Shown piece by piece: positions 1-11,500 of a stretch of 21,738 nt of DNA; the stretch's first letter is position 1, and each line of letters opens with the position of its first letter. The notes under the pieces were generated by a model that saw nothing but the letters and a program-made list of their open reading frames with translations, made no database searches and was not told the DNA's origin. Source of the stretch: Phoronis ovalis (taxonomy: Eukaryota; Phoronida; Phoronidae); the NCBI GenBank assembly GCA_028565635.1, contig JAOXYB010096938.1, positions 1 through 21,738 on the forward strand, in the 5' to 3' direction. The position numbers were made by a program, and so were the translations under genes.

Positions 1-845
1 TAGATGCCTCATACAACGTATATTTAAAACACACTACTTCCGTTGGAGACTCTGTTCCCGGGCGGGTTTCTACTGAATTTAGTCCGCCAACAGGATTAAC
101 CTTAAGCATTTTTATTGGCAAATCTATCTATGATACGCTCATAATCTAGGTTAATATTTCTGTGGACATATAAAATTAATTCTTGGGAAGGGGGGGGCGC
201 GCGCCTTCCACGCCCGCCCGTAAATCCGCCACTGATATATGCAACAAAACGATCTGTTCTTTTTACGGCTGATCGAGTAAGCCTCGTTTCAAAAATAGTT
301 TTTATGTTTTGACCTATATTGTACGTTTACAGTTGCTACTTCCTGATGGGGAATTTACACCTTGGCTGAATTTCGTGACGATATTACCCTGTAGAAATTT
401 AAAGGTTGTTACGGTAAAACGTTGTTTTTTATAGCCGTGCGGTAAAATATAGCCCCGGGGTTTAGCATGACACTGCCTGTCGATAATACATGGATCCTGT
501 TAGACTTGGACACGAGCTGAGATATTACTTTGACAACAAGAGATAAGGACAGGCTGGCATAGCTTGCAAAGTAGTACAGAGTCGAAACATTTCCGCATTG
601 CGCATTCATTATTGTTCTTAAAAGAAGTGAAAACTGGTGTGGCAATGCAAGAGGCGAATATTATACGTGTACGTGTAGTATTTACCTGTTGAAAGCTGTG
701 ATAACACTGCCACTTTAAGATAAGGTCAGATGATCCTAATCTCCATACTGCGTGACACCGTAAGAAAAACATCGAAAGAAGGTGCAGTTTCGAACAAGGA
801 GGACATATTTCGTAGCAAGCCGAGATCGTCAAGTGAACTAGTGCT
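1..845. other. 5' flank of the ATP-grasp gene, no gene seen
   Basis: Apart from the transposon-like end at 186-234, I see no supported gene here. A short GC-rich stretch near 440-465 (AAAATATAGCCCCGGGG) resembles the repeat debris at 13.6-13.9 kb. Short minus-strand frames in 409-856 have no recognisable domain and no coding-like composition. The last few hundred bases presumably contain the promoter and leader of the gene starting at 846; no convincing TATA box can be assigned. Confidence 0.4.
186..234. mobile_element. Putative right end of a hAT-like DNA transposon
   Basis: A GC-rich patch in AT-rich DNA contains a run of G, the palindrome GGCGCGCGCC, and ends in TAAATCCGCCACTG at 221-234. 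Read on the minus strand this starts CAGTGGCGGATTTA, the form of terminal inverted repeat seen in many animal hAT-type elements. The next eight bases, 235-242 (ATATATGC), would be the target duplication. No matching left end or second copy of that octamer is visible in the window, so the element is either truncated or begins before base 1. The family call rests only on the terminal motif. Confidence 0.35.
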
Positions 846-2213
846 ATGGAAACCATTGGTAATGGTCCTGTTAAGATTTTGGTAGTTCCTCCTTACTTCG
901 AAAGGACGGTAGAAAATTTATTTTGCTCAATGGATAAAAAATTTAAGCACAAGCTCACTGTGTTTAGCCTCGGGACATACAGCTTACCACGTAGGGGTAA
1001 TGGCATGGTCAATTACGAAAGCTTGTTACAAAAATGTAGGGATGTCATCGTGAAAGAACATATTAATGTACTATATGCCAATGAAAGACGAAGTGATATA
1101 ATGTTAGCTATTTTGCACGAAGAATTTCCCTATTTACGTGGCCCTTCTGTAGAATCCATGTTTTTATGTTATCACAAGTTATATACAACACTGCATGTAG
1201 ATTCCGAGAAATCTGATAAAGTACCTTATATTATTGTGAACTTAGAGCAGGACATCTACGACTTGTCTTCAAAGATTCTCGAAGATTTTGGCTATCCTGG
1301 AATAATAAGACCATGCATTGGTGGTGGAAGCTCCATATTTGTATATCGCAATCGAGAAGGTCTCATAAAAGGTCTACATCAATCTAAAACAAATATTGCC
1401 GAAATTCTTGATGAAGACAAGTGGCTCATTGCAAATTTTGTCGACTTAGAAAAATATCCAATGGTCGATAAACCACTTGTTTTGATTCATAAGTACCTAG
1501 ATGAGTTGTTAGTTAAAGACGAGAAGTACTGGATAAATGTTGGTGTTGAAGGTTGTGTGAACGATAAAAAGTTTATTAGATGGGGCATAGTAGATACTGT
1601 ACGAGTGCCATATAAGGATAAATCAAGCTCAGATAACTTTTCAGGTTGGGAAATGCCAACTTCTTTATCTCCTACACAGCAAGAGTTGTTATGGACGCGC
1701 TTTCAACGTGATATTCAAAATTTGATCGAGCTTGGTTTTGATAACTCAATGATTCATGCTGAGTACATGGTTTTTGATAATGGAGATATTCATTTAGTAA
1801 CTGTGAACGGTCGTTTAGATGCCGAGGTGACTGAACTATATCGCAGAGTAATGAATTCTGCTGGCTGTCATGGTGATAACAGAATAGCTGCTTTAACTAT
1901 CGCCACGGAAGGTAAACTAACTTTAAAAACAACAATAACTCCCAATGGTTATGCTCTGTCTCATATTTTATTTTGTCCATTCCATGGTAAAGTGAAAGAT
2001 TTAGTCAATTTTGAAAAAGCTAAGCTGTGCTATGATTTCTTAGTTTTAAACTATACTGAAGATCAAGTTATTCGTATCCCTAAAGAAGAAAACTTAGCTG
2101 TGATTGGCTTTATAACTATCCGAGGGGAAAATTTCCAGGAATGTGTCGGCAAAATTCAAGCTATTCGTAAAGAAATTTTGTTACTTCCTGAACTAGTTCC
2201 AATCGCTTACTAG
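846..2213 (+). CDS. ATP-grasp-fold protein, ligase-like, intronless
   Basis: This is an uninterrupted 455-residue frame. An in-frame TGA at 834-836, four codons before the ATG, fixes the start unless a leader intron lies between. What can be seen: an N-terminal alpha/beta part (about 8-100), an ATP-grasp core (about 105-340) and a C-terminal lid (about 365-450). The core has a glycine-rich loop (GIIRPCIGGGSS, 152-163), HAEYMV at 304-309 and VNGRLDAEV at 320-328. Known family role: ATP-grasp ligases join a carboxylate to an amine through an acyl-phosphate; bacterial L-amino-acid ligases and carnosine synthase share this layout. Two oddities: the usual lysine of the 'KP' motif is Arg155, and the glutamate of the usual E-x-N-x-R metal site is Thr319. 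The protein may therefore have altered or no catalysis. The substrate cannot be read from sequence. The lack of introns would fit a retrocopy or an acquired gene, but codon use looks like the surrounding genome. I am fairly sure it is a real gene and of the fold, and unsure of function. Confidence 0.82.
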   Translation: METIGNGPVKILVVPPYFERTVENLFCSMDKKFKHKLTVFSLGTYSLPRRGNGMVNYESLLQKCRDVIVKEHINVLYANERRSDIMLAILHEEFPYLRGPSVESMFLCYHKLYTTLHVDSEKSDKVPYIIVNLEQDIYDLSSKILEDFGYPGIIRPCIGGGSSIFVYRNREGLIKGLHQSKTNIAEILDEDKWLIANFVDLEKYPMVDKPLVLIHKYLDELLVKDEKYWINVGVEGCVNDKKFIRWGIVDTVRVPYKDKSSSDNFSGWEMPTSLSPTQQELLWTRFQRDIQNLIELGFDNSMIHAEYMVFDNGDIHLVTVNGRLDAEVTELYRRVMNSAGCHGDNRIAALTIATEGKLTLKTTITPNGYALSHILFCPFHGKVKDLVNFEKAKLCYDFLVLNYTEDQVIRIPKEENLAVIGFITIRGENFQECVGKIQAIRKEILLLPELVPIAY

Positions 2214-2594
2214 CCTTATTTTTTAACACCAGGTGGCAGTTGAAGTGTTCGAACCTGTATCATAATCTGTTTATAGATCCTTTTAGTCTGTGAATGAGAC
2301 TGCCAGAACATTGGCTTCGAATTATCCATTTATTAGTAGAATATTGTTCAGAAAATGGTTTCCGAAATTTAATCAAATGCTTAGCAGTACCGGAGTTTTT
2401 CGTAAATAACCCCTGGGCGATCTATCGGAACTATCGTTATTTTAATTCAGTTAACGAAAGATCGGCATTATTCTGGAAAGGGGGCGAAATTTTGAAAATT
2501 ATGTTGTCAAAATGTAAACTTAGAATTATAGTATTTAAATTACGTATTTTATAACAACTCATTTTTTTCAATGTATTATATTTTAACAGTATAT

Positions 2595-2600
2595 AATAAA
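2595..2600 (+). terminator. Polyadenylation signal AATAAA of the ATP-grasp gene
   Basis: An AATAAA hexamer lies about 380 bases after the stop at 2213. In AT-rich DNA this hexamer is frequent by chance, so the assignment is tentative. Confidence 0.35.
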
Positions 2601-5600
2601 ATACTAACGTTATGGTACCAGTTCGTTTTAGTTTCATTTATTTAATGTTTAGATTTCCACTACGCGAAAACCGAGCAATAACACAACGTTATAATTCATT
2701 CAAATTTATTGCGTATTTCACAATTTAAATGTGCGGTTTTTGAGAATATATATACTAGATTTGAGAAAAATAAGAAAATGCTACATGTGCTGGAAAGTTT
2801 TTCAAAAAGAGGGTTTTTAAGGTGAGCGTATTCTCGGTAAATCCTGGTAAACTAGCCATACTAGATACCTGTATAGTGTGTTTTTAATCTATTGTAATTT
2901 GTATGCCCTGCAAGATTTTACTTCATAAACGATTGTGAAATACAGATGTATATGAACATAATGTCATACTATCTATGTTGTCGTCTATTTCAATTATTGA
3001 GAACTTTAACATTAATGATTCAAGTCCAAAGGAAATTTCTGAGTCATCCGTATCTTCAGAATAAAACAAATGGTATTTTAGAAAACGATATATATGAATC
3101 AACTGCATATATAACAAAATTGCATATTAACTAAAATTGAGTATTGACACTTTTTTAAGAATTTAATGATTGTTTCTGCTCATATGAGTCCATATTATCC
3201 ATGCAACATGAGCTTGACTATGTAATAATATGCAGAAAACAGTATGATCACAAACTAGGTTACACATGACATTACCTCTTGTCTGCATTACCTCTAAACC
3301 GTCTAAAACACCCTAATCGAATCTTTATTACGAAAATTAAAATACCTAGTTTTATGATCATGTATTTGTTCAATCACTTGCTTCTGACCTACCACTCTTA
3401 ACATTATTACCTAGATGAGATGTTATTTTTTTTCCTTGTGATATAACTTAGGTTTCTAAACAAAACATCAATAAATCCTTGAAGTTCAACATTTTTTTTC
3501 ATCGCCGAATAGATGGATAGCTAATACGGTTACAAATGTGTTTCCGGATATAGATTACAGATCAAACCTTTTGATATGTAATATTACGTCACTTTTTGTA
3601 ACCTAATTTGTAAGTAATGAATTATCTGACAGTTGTAAAAGGTAGGAGGGGTTTTGGTGATATTGATTGCAAAAAAATTCAATAGGATTCTCCTGGATTA
3701 CGTATTTACAATCATTTTTAAATGATACATGTTTGAACACAGGTGGCCAATTAAAATTATCGTATCCTTTTATCAGTTTATCGCTTTCCCACAAGGCTTA
3801 GGACTTGTACAAGAAACAACTTTCTCATCATGTGAAATTACGTCTGTTAAAATATGAGTAAATAAAGCTAAAATTTAATATTTTGCCGGCAGTTTAACGA
3901 CAATTTACTTTATTTCCTTCTAACTAAACCTCAGTTTATTTAATAAGTCGAAGAATTTAATATATTAGGCATATATTTTGGTAGATTCTAATAAATTCTC
4001 ATTAAAACCTATTTCACTTTTGACAAGAAATTATATAAATGCACTGTTACCCCCAAAACGAACACAATACACACACTAGAATAATCAAACAAAATCGACT
4101 GAATCGTCTTTCCCAAATTGCACGATATTTTATTGCACTTTTAAAAAATGTCGTCGCATGTGTTTTCGAAACATGTGTCACTCGATCCCCGGTGTCACTA
4201 AAAATGGTCTCATTTCAATTAAAGTTAGACACATTATTTAAAACTAACGCTTTTATAAAGTTATTCAAATACATTAAATAACGTAAACTTTGATTTAATC
4301 GGGTAAATAATGAACCGGGAAGAATATAAATTTGCATGAAAAAAAATTATATGCTAGTCCTTCTGTCAATCCTTAAAATTGTCGAATAGTATAGTATATC
4401 TAATATTACTCGGTTTTAAAGAACGATATTTAAAATATCCATTTAATTATAAATAGCAGATTCGACAAATGATAATCTACAACCTAAAAGTCAATATCTC
4501 CTTTCGTATAAAAGGATATGCCACATTAGAAAAGAATTTTAATTAGCGACAGGTAGACACTTGGTAGAGACAAAAAATATTTTGTTGACAGTTTTATTTA
4601 AGTCACTGATATGTGATCATCATAATATCTCTGGCAAATTAAAAAGAAAAAGCATATTGGGTCTAAGTGGGCGCAAACTCTTCTGGAATGAAATATTTTC
4701 AATATACATTTTTTTTAGTATTAGCTGTATTTATTATCTGACTAGATTTTGAATCATATTAGCTAAACGTTTTGTCAAAAATTAATACAGATTACGAAGA
4801 AAATGTTTATTTCATTTCAAAATTGTTGCAACTAAAATGCGATGCCGAATAATTGAAAGCATGATAAAACGAATATTTTTCGGCATTTTTTTTAAGAACA
4901 GGCTGATCGAAATTATAGATGATGCATTTTAAAATGATTGCTTTTCAAATATTATCAATATCGTATTTCCGAGTAAAACAGTTTCCAGTTTGAACTCTTT
5001 GGAAATGATACCGGACAGATTAGCCTGATTTTAGTCATGTTAACATATTGATGGTACATTTGGATAATTGGAGCTTTGACGATCAACGTGTGAGGTCTTA
5101 ACAGATCGAATCAGATTGTTTACACCCCAGGTTTACACCGAAGGAAACAAATTACGTTGCGAATTTGTCAGTAAATACCATATAAACGAACATGAACGAA
5201 GTACAAGTTGTAAACTTTAATTGTGCTCCCTTTACCTCACAAATCTATGAAATAGTTGCAATCAACGTATATCAGCAATCATTGTACAGTTTGTGTTCTG
5301 TGTAACATTCTTCTAGGATTCTTACCTTCTTGATTGGTATGGATTCCCGGTGATTAACCGGTATTAAATATGTAAAATGTCAGGCCTAAGACCCTTTTCC
5401 CAGCCCTTTTCTTCTTTCAAAAATCAGTTTACAGTAAGCTCTATGTTTAGGACGCTTGTGATGTAATTAAAAACGATGAACTGGTTGTTCAACAAACGAA
5501 TTACATACATAAAATAAAAGAATCTATAATTTCAGATATTTTCTCAGGTGCTTCGATATATAGTAATGATAATAACAGGAAATTGTTCTTCATTTTGTTT

Positions 5601-6290
5601 TCTTTTTCTGTGTATTTGCTTTGTCAACATAGTAAAGTTACAATTATTTTATGTTTTTCTCAAAATAGTTTTCAATTCATTAAAGCATGTTGCCAAATTA
5701 CTTAAGCACACGAACATGTTTTCTTAGCATTCATTCATTGTAAATGGCACATTGACTTTTACTGCTTTCAGCATGCATTAAAGAAACCATCATGATTTTT
5801 GTATGCTAACTGATTGAGCACTTCTGTAAAAGCTATATGCATTTAAGAATGTGTCAAACTGAGTGATCAGAAAATTGGGAGTAAATCCGGTTTTTATTAT
5901 TTCTGCTTTGAACTGGAATTCCTATACTTTATCTTTATTAAGTGACTTTAAGACTGATTTTTACATAAAATATATATTTAACACATATCTACACTTTTTA
6001 ATATTCTCTTTTTAAAACAACTTTCTAAGAAACATCGTCTGCGTAATTTTTTTTTCTGGGACTATTATAACTATAGTTACACTTTTAGCACATTTTTAGT
6101 TTCATTAGCAGTATTAGAATAAAATGCTATTGCCCGATGAGTTCATGAGAGCTCTTAAGAATCTAGTCGCCTTCAGAAAGATAGCGACTTTAAACTAATA
6201 AATTAAGGTATCATTCAATATTAAAAATCCAAGTGGTTTACCACGGTTACAAATACTCAGTAGAGAGATTAACGATTTCAATAGAATTGA

Positions 6291-6320
6291 TGACGTCAAC
6301 ATTTTCGCCAGTGGGCGTGG
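6291..6320. promoter_or_regulatory. CRE palindrome next to a GC/EGR-like box
   Basis: TGACGTCA at 6291-6298 is the full CREB/ATF palindrome. GTGGGCGTGG at 6311-6320 resembles an EGR/KLF site. Both sit in AT-rich DNA about 2 kb upstream of the GM2A-like start codon. Single sites of this length arise by chance, so this is only a candidate enhancer. Confidence 0.2.
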
Positions 6321-7289
6321 TCAATGTACGAAAGTACTTTTCGAGATGATGAGTTTACTAAGAATATACATAGCGAAATATACCTTCTTATGTTTACAGT
6401 TTGCTAACATCTCAAAATTGAAGTTTTTTAAATAATTCCCCAAATTTATTTTGAATGCTCTTTTTAAACCATATGTTATTTCGACAGCAAACGATATGAG
6501 TATAATTCATAAGTTTTTGTACAAAATATTATCACTGTTACTAGTGTTAGTTAAATGTTTTTTTATAATGTTGAAGTAGTTAGTTTTGCGCATGGTCACC
6601 ATGAATTATTTGCAATAAAATTTCCCTTTCTCTACAAATTAATTGTATCACCATAATTTCATGCAAGGTAGAAATAATAAGATATGGTGCCTATTTTTAT
6701 GACTATTTCCGATATGATTTTGGCCAAATGGTTCTTTTATTACTGCCATGGCTTATTTAAAAACGATATTAATAACTTTTTATGGAACTTACTTACGCAT
6801 CCGGCTATGATAGATGTTTTAACTACATTCGTAGGCAAATACTACTACTACAACTAAAGGACTTATAGAAAGTAATGAATGTTACGGGCGGTGCTAGGAA
6901 ATGTTCCCATGATTCACGGTTGGTTGAATTAGCATTTTGTTTGATTTGATAACTGTATCGTGTTCATTCAACCCGGTAAAGGAAGACTACCCTCCTAGAA
7001 GAGCTCCTCGTACTTCACATACATGGTTCAAAGTCATGTCACACATTTTCCCAATCCTATAAATTACGGATCTTTATCGCTCACGGCTAATGATTACATA
7101 ACGAGACGTGACGCCTTTCATACGTAATCCACAATAGCTTGACATAATTATGAATTATGTTAATATCTTATCTCGCGAGGCTACAAAATGGGCAAGAACT
7201 TGTATGTCTGTGTGTGGTCCCAACCCGATACTAATTTGCAGTAAATATTTGTACAAGTGGGTCGGGGTTAGACGAGTACTGGTTTGACG

Positions 7290-7305
7290 TGACAGCTGTC
7301 AATCA
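7290..7305. promoter_or_regulatory. PBX-MEIS composite site overlapping a TGACAGCTGTCA palindrome
   Basis: The minus strand of 7296-7305 reads TGATTGACAG, the consensus composite site for PBX with MEIS/PREP homeodomain partners. It overlaps the perfect 12-base palindrome TGACAGCTGTCA at 7290-7301, which contains two inverted TGACAG (MEIS/TGIF) half-sites and a central CAGCTG E-box. It lies about 1.06 kb before the GM2A-like ATG and about 150 bases before a possible leader-exon donor, so it falls where a promoter would be expected. Function is inferred. Confidence 0.35.
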
Positions 7306-7458
7306 TAAGTAACTCTTTAACATTTGAAAAATTAAAGACTTATCCAATACGAACATTTTCTGTGTTTGAGATAGGTTTCAGCTTTACGGACACTGTACGC
7401 TTGTGGTAATTAAAACGCAAAGAAAGAAACATTTCTAACCATCGCACACAAAATCAAG

Positions 7459-8066
7459 GTGAGCGTCACAGATATTGTTTCTACAAATTCATATTATAGT
7501 ATAGTATAGTATACAACGAAATTGGTATCATAACTTTTGTTCATGTTAATTGCAGAGAAAAGACAGTTAAGGATACAATCTTCTTTTTGTCTTAATTACG
7601 ATCGTCTTGACGCCAGTGGGATTTCTGTATTCTTGTAAAAGCTTGTTAGTTTATGCACTTCATTTTTCCATACTCTTCAAGTATTCCTATCTTATCCAGA
7701 TAAATCGCCGCGCCATCAGTTCAAGCACATAGTTGAAACTTGTATTTATGAAAGTTCCATATTCTGAGTTGGGCTTTTTTAAAGATAATTAATTAGTTTT
7801 GTTCCTTAGTGCAAGTGCCTTCTCGGCCTTTGTAGGGCTTTTCTAGTACATGCAAAAAGATAACTCTAAAACAGCCAATGCAAAGACCTGATACTACGTT
7901 GCATGTCGTTGTTTTGGGAGTGGCTTTAAAAAAATTGTTTTGCTAATTGGGATATAATAGTTACTTTTTCTAGGATATTCACCGTATATGTACGTGCTTG
8001 GTAGAAATATATATCTGTGCAAGAAACTACGCTGATAATATATTTATTATCTGTATTTTATTACAG
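7459..8066 (+). other. GM2A: Candidate leader (5' UTR) intron of the GM2A-like gene
   Basis: ATCAAG|GTGAGC at 7458/7459 is a near-consensus donor. The stretch ending ...TATTTTATTACAG at 8066 is a good acceptor with a T-rich tract. Joining them would put the start codon at 8364 in a second transcript exon (8067-8544), with the promoter near 7250-7400. The region between 8067 and 8364 contains several upstream ATGs, which weakens the case somewhat. No transcript evidence is available. Confidence 0.3.
7494..7514. repeat. TATAG short tandem repeat
   Basis: About four tandem copies of the pentamer TATAG. It is a simple microsatellite inside the possible leader intron of the GM2A-like gene. Confidence 0.7.
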
Positions 8067-8136
8067 TAGACGTCGTCACTGCTTGCCACCAGGAAGCTGC
8101 AATCATAGGGACATCTTTGAAACACACAAAAAAGTC

Positions 8137-8184
8137 ATGAAAAAACATGAGATATCGATTAGTTCTTCCTCTATGAAACTCTGA
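8137..8184 (+). other. Upstream ORF of 15 codons in the GM2A-like leader
   Basis: An ATG at 8137 opens a 15-residue frame that ends at TGA 8182-8184, about 180 bases before the main start. If the leader includes this stretch, it would reduce or condition translation of the main frame. It could equally be chance in untranslated DNA. Confidence 0.2.
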
Positions 8185-8350
8185 AGGAATGTGGTTGGTT
8201 AACAGTGTTAGGTTTTTCGACGTTTAGAGGAGTATCTATCATATACATGAAATAATTCGAAGATATATATTTTTGTATAAGGAAAACAACGTGTGAGCGA
8301 ATAAAAGAAAAATATTTTTACATTGAAAAACCAAGGAAGAGGGTTGTTTT

Positions 8351-8359
8351 ATGAAATAA
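8351..8359 (+). promoter_or_regulatory. Minimal upstream ORF (Met-Lys-stop)
   Basis: ATGAAATAA ends four bases before the GM2A-like start codon at 8364 and is in a different frame. An in-frame TGA for the main frame lies at 8352-8354, overlapping it, which confirms that the main frame cannot start further upstream in this exon. A two-codon upstream ORF this close to the main ATG would allow termination-reinitiation; that is inference. Confidence 0.3.
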
Positions 8360-8363
8360 CAAA

Positions 8364-8544
8364 ATGAAGATTAGTACCAGAACCATTTTTTTGACAATTT
8401 TAATTTTCCAAATTCTGCTCCTGGAAGTAATTGATTCTGGGCGACAAAGTAAGAAAAGAAACTCGTGTACATGCAAATCAAAAAGGAAAAAAAATCCACG
8501 AAGACTAAAAAGAGAAGTTAAACGTTTAGAGTTTAGAGATTGTG
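8364..8544 (+). CDS. GM2A: GM2A-like exon 1: signal peptide, basic segment, first cysteine
   Basis: Encodes residues 1-60 plus one base of Gly61. The donor GATTGTG|GTGAGT is strong. The genomic frame runs on to 8615, but everything after 8544 reads through this donor. RDC at 58-60 supplies the cysteine that pairs with the last one in the fold. A following acceptor-like CAG at about 8814 would give a frame that stops after 24 codons and does not resemble the family, whereas 11958 restores it. Confidence 0.85.
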
Positions 8545-11500
8545 GTGAGTATTATTTTCCTTGCTGGCCATACGCAACAGTCAGACGATGTCATTTATTT
8601 TATATAAATTTATAAGACACTACCCAGTCCTTGTGGAGACTACATGGGAGTCAGTAGCATTGAAATGTATAAAAGATACTTTTATCGTTTAAATTTTTCA
8701 AATAGATTCGCCTTATACAGAGTGATCTTAAAATTGTCTCACTTGTCGATACTCTCCTAGAGTTACAAGGTAAGGTATCTATACATTTCACATCATTATA
8801 AACATCATCAGCATGCAGTTCATGTCGAGTTACCTACTCACAGGGTTACCGTTAACTTCTCCACGTATTTGTCGCCAGTGCATCCCGTTTAAAACGGAAT
8901 CATTCCTACGTGTTTTATATTTTCCGTCCAGGTGGTTTCCATATGATATTATTTCTGTGAGATATGAATTTATACGTCAAACACCTGAATGTACTAATTA
9001 TTCGACATTTCTTTGAGCTGTATGAAACGCTGTATTGCCGGAATTCTCATTTAAACTTATTTATAACTCTAAACTTAAATGTGATTCCAAAAATATCGCA
9101 TAATACGACCTTGTGTATGAAAAGAATTTTATCTAGCTGATGTAGAAATGTTAGACATGTGTTTTCAAATAATTGACATTTTCAATCCATTTACAAATGT
9201 ACTTACAAGAAACAAAGTAGTTAGTGGACATATTAGATATTTTATTGATGCACCTGGGCGATTCTCAATTTAATAGCGGAACGAAGTAAATAAGACTAAT
9301 TTTTAAACGAACTCTTCAAACTACGTGTTCAGAACAATGCACAAATTCGTTAAGAATGTTATTTAATTTGCACACCTGTGGAACAATAGATTTTTGTGAA
9401 ATTCGTTTTTGGTAGTATGGTAAGAGACGAAAAATGTCTTCTGATATTTCACTTTTTAATGTTCAAATATTTGAGCCATGTAACATTTTATTTCAAGTTA
9501 GACTATTATGTCCGGATTATGATAAAATTAAACTAATTCAATTATGTATCTAACCACAGTGTGTATTTACATGTGGTTTAAAGTATAGCAATAAGGCTAT
9601 TTATATATTCAAACAACCATTTTTACTAAAGTACAGCGTTTTAAAAATTACATATTTGCTTAAAATAAATACAGATAATAAATATTAATAAGATGGTGAA
9701 GGAAATGAAAATGCCTTGATTAAAAAAAACACAGACCAAAGTTTATATTTCGTAATCGGAATTTAAATAGCGCTAATTCGTTTGTTTTTTTTGGACTAGT
9801 TCTTATGCTCACTTCTAAAATGGGGGTTTCGAGACACTGAACAAGCATGAACGAAAAAATTTAAGAGTTCTCATAGTCCGCAATTTTTAAATATGTTCGA
9901 AAGTCAAGGAATTAAGTTCCGTAAAATTATGATACATAATATTTATGTTATGCGTGCACACACGTTTCCAGGTGTTCCTCTCGGCCAGTAACACTCTCAT
10001 GTAGTTGTACTGCTATTCAGTTTATATCAACACTCTTAAACAAAAATACAACTTTGATAACAAAACTTCAGTACGCACAGCTGAAATACACATGGTTTGG
10101 GTCTATAGTACCACGCATTTACCAGACACCCCATAGGGAATTAAAATATCAAATAGCTGACACCCTGCACACATCTCTTCGAGTATATTTTTTTTATAAT
10201 TTATTATATAGCTTAGTTAAAGTATTGATTGCAATTCCGCAGGTCAGAATACATGCGTGTAAATTTATTTTTTAAAAAATACTCTGACATTTTATTATAT
10301 TATATCGTTCAATTCCAAGAACCTTGACATCTTTATGTCATAAAAGTGGTCGCTTCCTGTTACTTGGAAAATAAGTATGATAAATTAAAATTGTTCATAG
10401 GCTCTTTCAGGAAACTGGAACCGCGAAAATAACAAAATCATTAATTATAACCAGTGACCAGCGCAACCCAAAATGTTTGTATTATTAATTGTATTCTTAT
10501 GCGATGTCACCATGATAATGTTGTTGTTTGCGTGTGTTTTTGGGCGTTTGAATTCCGAAGTTTGGAAGGGTTTGACTGTATTTGAAACCATGCCCGAAAC
10601 CGGTGTCAAGTGACATTTTCATTTGTTGTCTTCAGCGCGTTACCTTCATGGCGAAGAAGATCGGGAAGAAGATTTGTATGTGTGTAATTGCTGTCTTCCA
10701 ATTTATTGAATTTAGAAATCCCTTTGGAACAAAAGATCTACCATTAGATTTATCATCCACCTGCGTTATAACGTTCATGCAAATGCAAAATAGAGCTGTA
10801 CAATGTTTTTATGAAAGTCACTACCATGAGCTTAAGTTGTACAGTCTCATTTTTCGAGATAATCGAGATATTCCAATAGCAAATAGGCCCATATTCCAAT
10901 TTCGATTTTTAAAAATTTGTGTTGACCTCGGGATTTGTTTTGTCTTACCAGAAAGTGCAACATGTTGACACTAAATACACATAAAATTAACATACTACGC
11001 TTCGCAAAACGTATATATTCAAATGTCAACTAAACTTTGTGCACTTATAAATACGTGAAGGGAGGCTCGAGTACCAGGATCCGGGACCGCGATTATCGCA
11101 ATGATTTTGCCATTCACATTAAGATTCATCATATGGTTTTTTGTAAGCATTGCGTGTATCATGGATCCGACTCCCAAGTCGGAAACAGTACCCTCACCCC
11201 ACCCTAAAACATGTTTCACAAGATAAAAACCGTTAGTAAATTAAATATCCCGCCGGATAAAAACCTCTTAGCTTTGTACAAAGGCATAAATAAAATTCCA
11301 TGTAGCGAAGAAGATATCGCTGTACACGACCTCACGTTGCGGAAACATGGCTTTATTCCTGCAACTTTTTTGAAATTTTTTTCTCCTTTAATAAGCTTCG
11401 TTAGTTCAATCCTTTATTATTATATTTTTCCGTTTCCGTGGTGAAACATAGCCGCACCTTTCCGTGTTGTTCATATGATTTTACCCTGTAATTGACCCTA

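Larger units (their letters stand above)
2214..7250. other. Intergenic AT-rich stretch, no gene seen
   Basis: The first about 400 bases are probably the 3' untranslated region of the ATP-grasp gene. Beyond that I find only short frames without domain-like patterns. One minus-strand frame at 3603-3794 has a somewhat protein-like composition but no recognisable family and no clear splice sites. A CRE-like site beside a GC-box-like site occurs near 6291-6320 and is listed separately. Confidence 0.45.

Noticed and set aside
2294-2554. 86-codon frame after the ATP-grasp gene
   Set aside because: Lies in the probable 3' untranslated region, with no motif and low-complexity AT-driven residues at the end.
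3603-3794. Minus-strand 63-codon frame with a rather protein-like composition
   Set aside because: No family recognised and no good start or splice sites; kept only as a weak possibility for a decayed exon.
8545-8615. Genomic continuation of GM2A-like exon 1 frame to its stop
   Set aside because: It crosses a strong GTGAGT donor, and the spliced continuation at 11958 restores the family pattern and phase, while the read-through peptide does not resemble the family.
8813-9016. Open frame after an acceptor-like CAG as an alternative exon 2
   Set aside because: In the phase required by exon 1 it gives 24 codons without family features and then a stop.
10582-10968. 128-codon open frame in intron 1
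   Set aside because: No recognisable domain, no fitting splice phases with the GM2A-like exons, and non-ATG-like coding context; most likely chance.
11019-11219. Minus-strand frame in a GC-richer patch of intron 1
   Set aside because: No domain recognised and no splice sites that would extend it; the small hairpin at 11167-11182 is too short to name as an RNA gene.
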